This document shows, in pieces, positions 62,687 through 64,000 of a DNA stretch of 64,000 bases. Position 1 is the first letter of the stretch. Each line of letters begins with the position of its first letter. The DNA lies in assembly GCF_025905425.1 (NCBI RefSeq), contig NZ_CP109603.1, positions 3,302,501 through 3,366,500 on the forward strand, read 5' to 3'. The position numbers and the translations under genes were made by a program. The DNA is from Pseudomonas putida (GTDB lineage Bacteria; Pseudomonadota; Gammaproteobacteria; Pseudomonadales; Pseudomonadaceae). The notes under the pieces are model-generated. The model saw only the letters and a program-made list of their open reading frames with translations, was not told where the DNA came from and ran no database searches.

Positions 62687-63508
62687 CTAAGCAGGCGGCA
62701 GCACCGGCGCCGGGGCGCCGAGCATGCGGCCACCGGTGGCCTGGTTGACCAGCCCGGCCTCATGGAACAGCGCCTGTCGGTCTTCAGGCGCGCGCAACTG
62801 CCCAAGGTCAGTGACCGTGGTCATCGCGCAGACGATTTCCTGCTGCGCATCGAACACCGGTGCGGCCTGCCCGGTCACGCTCGACAGCAAGTGGCTGGTC
62901 AGCTCGGCCCAGCAATGCTGACGAATCTGCTCCAGCACCTTGGCACTGGGTGGGGTGCCGCGAAAATGCGCCGGCTGCAACTTGCGCGCGGCATCGATCG
63001 TGGCCTTGGGCAGAAATGCCTGGAACACCAAGCCGCACGCCGTGTTGTCGATCGGCAGGATGTCGCCCAGGGCCAAGGGGTTGATCGAGAAATACGCACT
63101 GCGGTACCAGCGCACCAGGGTCGGGCCACGATCAGTCCAGATCGCCACCCCGCCGCTGGCCGCATGCCGTTGCGCCAGGGCCTTCATGTGCTGGGCGGCG
63201 ATGTCCACCGCATCCACCCGTTTCAGGGCGCCAATGCCGATACTCAGGGCCGCCGGGCCGAGGTCGTACAGCGCGCTGGCCGGGTCCTGCCTGGCCAGCC
63301 CTTCTTTGACCAGACTCTGCAGATAGCGATGCGCCGTGGAACCACCGGTGCCGGTACGGCGGGCGACCTCGCCCAGGCTCAATTCACTCTCGGCATTGGC
63401 CAGCACATTCAGAAACCGCGCAGCAATCGACACCGACTGGATGGTGCCAGATCGCTTCTCGCCGGGGCTCTCCGGCTCCGCATCGGCAGGGGACTGCAAA
63501 GTGTTCAA
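62687..63508 (-). CDS. IclR family transcriptional regulator
   Basis: Encodes 273 residues from a TTG at 63508 with AGGAG nine bases upstream. The N-terminal winged helix-turn-helix (LSLGEVARRTGTGGSTAHRYLQSLVKEGLA) is followed by the IclR effector domain (from IAAQHMKALAQRHAASGGVA, with QQEIVCAMTTVTD near the end). IclR proteins usually control catabolism of aromatic or organic acids. Its target is unclear; it separates the ABC ATPase gene from the TonB receptor gene and may be unrelated to iron. Confidence 0.9.
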   Translation of the reverse strand: MNTLQSPADAEPESPGEKRSGTIQSVSIAARFLNVLANAESELSLGEVARRTGTGGSTAHRYLQSLVKEGLARQDPASALYDLGPAALSIGIGALKRVDAVDIAAQHMKALAQRHAASGGVAIWTDRGPTLVRWYRSAYFSINPLALGDILPIDNTACGLVFQAFLPKATIDAARKLQPAHFRGTPPSAKVLEQIRQHCWAELTSHLLSSVTGQAAPVFDAQQEIVCAMTTVTDLGQLRAPEDRQALFHEAGLVNQATGGRMLGAPAPVLPPA

Positions 63509-63697
63509 CGGGGCTATCTCCTCATTTCTGATTATCTGGCCAGACGGCGGCGCCGCGCCCGGCAAGCGCGGCTGCCCATCATACCGTCAGCGGCCCTTGG
63601 CAGGTGCGAATGCACGCGCAGGGTGACGCCACCATACCACTTCGAGGAATAGATTCTTTATTGCGGAACGAGATGGCACCGTGATACCTTCCATCGC

Positions 63698-63718
63698 AAA
63701 CGAGGATCGTTCTCATTT
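63698..63718. promoter_or_regulatory. Fur-like palindrome upstream of the TonB receptor gene
   Basis: AAACGAGGA-N3-TTCTCATTT has 7 of 9 matching pairs in the same 9-3-9 form as the box at 61559-61579. It ends 10 bases before the receptor start codon. It fits a Fur operator placed over or just after the promoter. Confidence 0.6.
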
Positions 63719-63728
63719 GGAGGTTGTC

Positions 63729-64000
63729 TTGAAGTACCCCGCGCAACGCTCGATCAGCCATGGATTCGGTGTGCTGACCCTGTCTACCCTGCTCGCCGCC
63801 CCACCCGTCCTGGCCGAACAGACGCCAACCGCCGCAAACCCGCAGCTGGTACTGGCCCCGGTGCTGGTGAGTGGCGAGAAGGTCGAACGCGACCTCAAGA
63901 ACACCGCCTCGTCGGTATCGGTGAAAAACGCCAACGAGATCGACACCCTCAAGACCGGCAGCGCCTCGGTGCACGAAGTGCTCAACGATGTGCCCAACGT
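63729..64000 (+). CDS. TonB-dependent siderophore receptor, N-terminal part (cut by window end)
   Basis: The first 90 residues. A TTG start with GGAGG five bases upstream gives a signal peptide (GVLTLSTLLAAPPVLA) and then the start of a plug domain (VLAPVLVSGEKVERDLKNTA, VHEVLNDVPNV). Mature receptors of this family run to 650-750 residues, so most of the gene lies outside the window. No ATG is available near the ribosome site. A Fur-like palindrome stands just before it. It is probably the outer-membrane partner of the neighbouring siderophore ABC transporter; the siderophore cannot be told from this part. Confidence 0.82.
   Translation, partial: MKYPAQRSISHGFGVLTLSTLLAAPPVLAEQTPTAANPQLVLAPVLVSGEKVERDLKNTASSVSVKNANEIDTLKTGSASVHEVLNDVPN

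Overview
The window is high-GC Pseudomonas chromosome. The evidence is a Pseudomonas-type 16S rRNA 5' half, Pseudomonas-type REP hairpins, ANR and Fur operators, and a gene order that, from memory, resembles the Pseudomonas putida group (short-chain beta-oxidation cluster, phnWX, copAB, miaE, fds operon). Species was not tested by alignment.

Layout. 1-763 is the 5' half of a 16S rRNA on the minus strand, followed at 764-1260 by its leader and three tandem rRNA-type promoters. 1336-10363 holds housekeeping and small accessory genes: two DMT exporters, a lipoprotein, aminopeptidase P, an overlapping DUF3182/hydrolase pair, and divergent regulator/enzyme pairs. 10514-16571 is a six-gene Mrp cation/proton antiporter operon with fused A and B subunits. 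16584-18421 holds small hypothetical genes and a DksA-like factor with a half-lost zinc finger. 18754-24309 is a tight five-gene beta-oxidation operon on the minus strand (acyl-CoA synthetase, SDR, thiolase, acyl-CoA dehydrogenase, enoyl-CoA hydratase).

The most unusual block is 24432-33454: two tandem, paralogous giant genes (1480 and 1498 codons). Each combines a long toxin-like N-terminal part with hydrophobic segments, a leucine-rich repeat block, and a C-terminal IpaH/SspH-like NEL E3 ubiquitin ligase domain with a C-x-D catalytic motif. An AraC-type regulator lies just upstream on the same strand. Next to it is an aminoethylphosphonate catabolic unit (LysR, phnW, phnX) followed by a complete extra PanB-like enzyme and a MocR regulator.

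40022-46064 carries a permease, the O2-independent tRNA hydroxylation gene trhP behind a perfect ANR box, and a copper operon (copA, copB, DUF411, YqaA-type membrane protein). 46133-53079 holds zapE, a PQQ-type sugar dehydrogenase, an orphan polyamine-binding protein, small proteins, the O2-dependent tRNA hydroxylase gene miaE, and a universal stress gene behind a class II ANR promoter. 53175-58286 is the NAD-linked molybdenum formate dehydrogenase operon fdsGBAD. 58553-64000 is an iron-siderophore uptake locus: a divergent ABC transporter around a Fur box, an IclR regulator, and the start of a TonB-dependent receptor behind a second Fur-like palindrome, cut by the window edge.

Intergenic hairpins (REP and related palindromes) sit at several gene ends and probably serve as termination or mRNA-end structures. 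Starts were chosen from ribosome binding sites and include several GTG and TTG codons. All functional statements are read from sequence and family knowledge; no searches were run.
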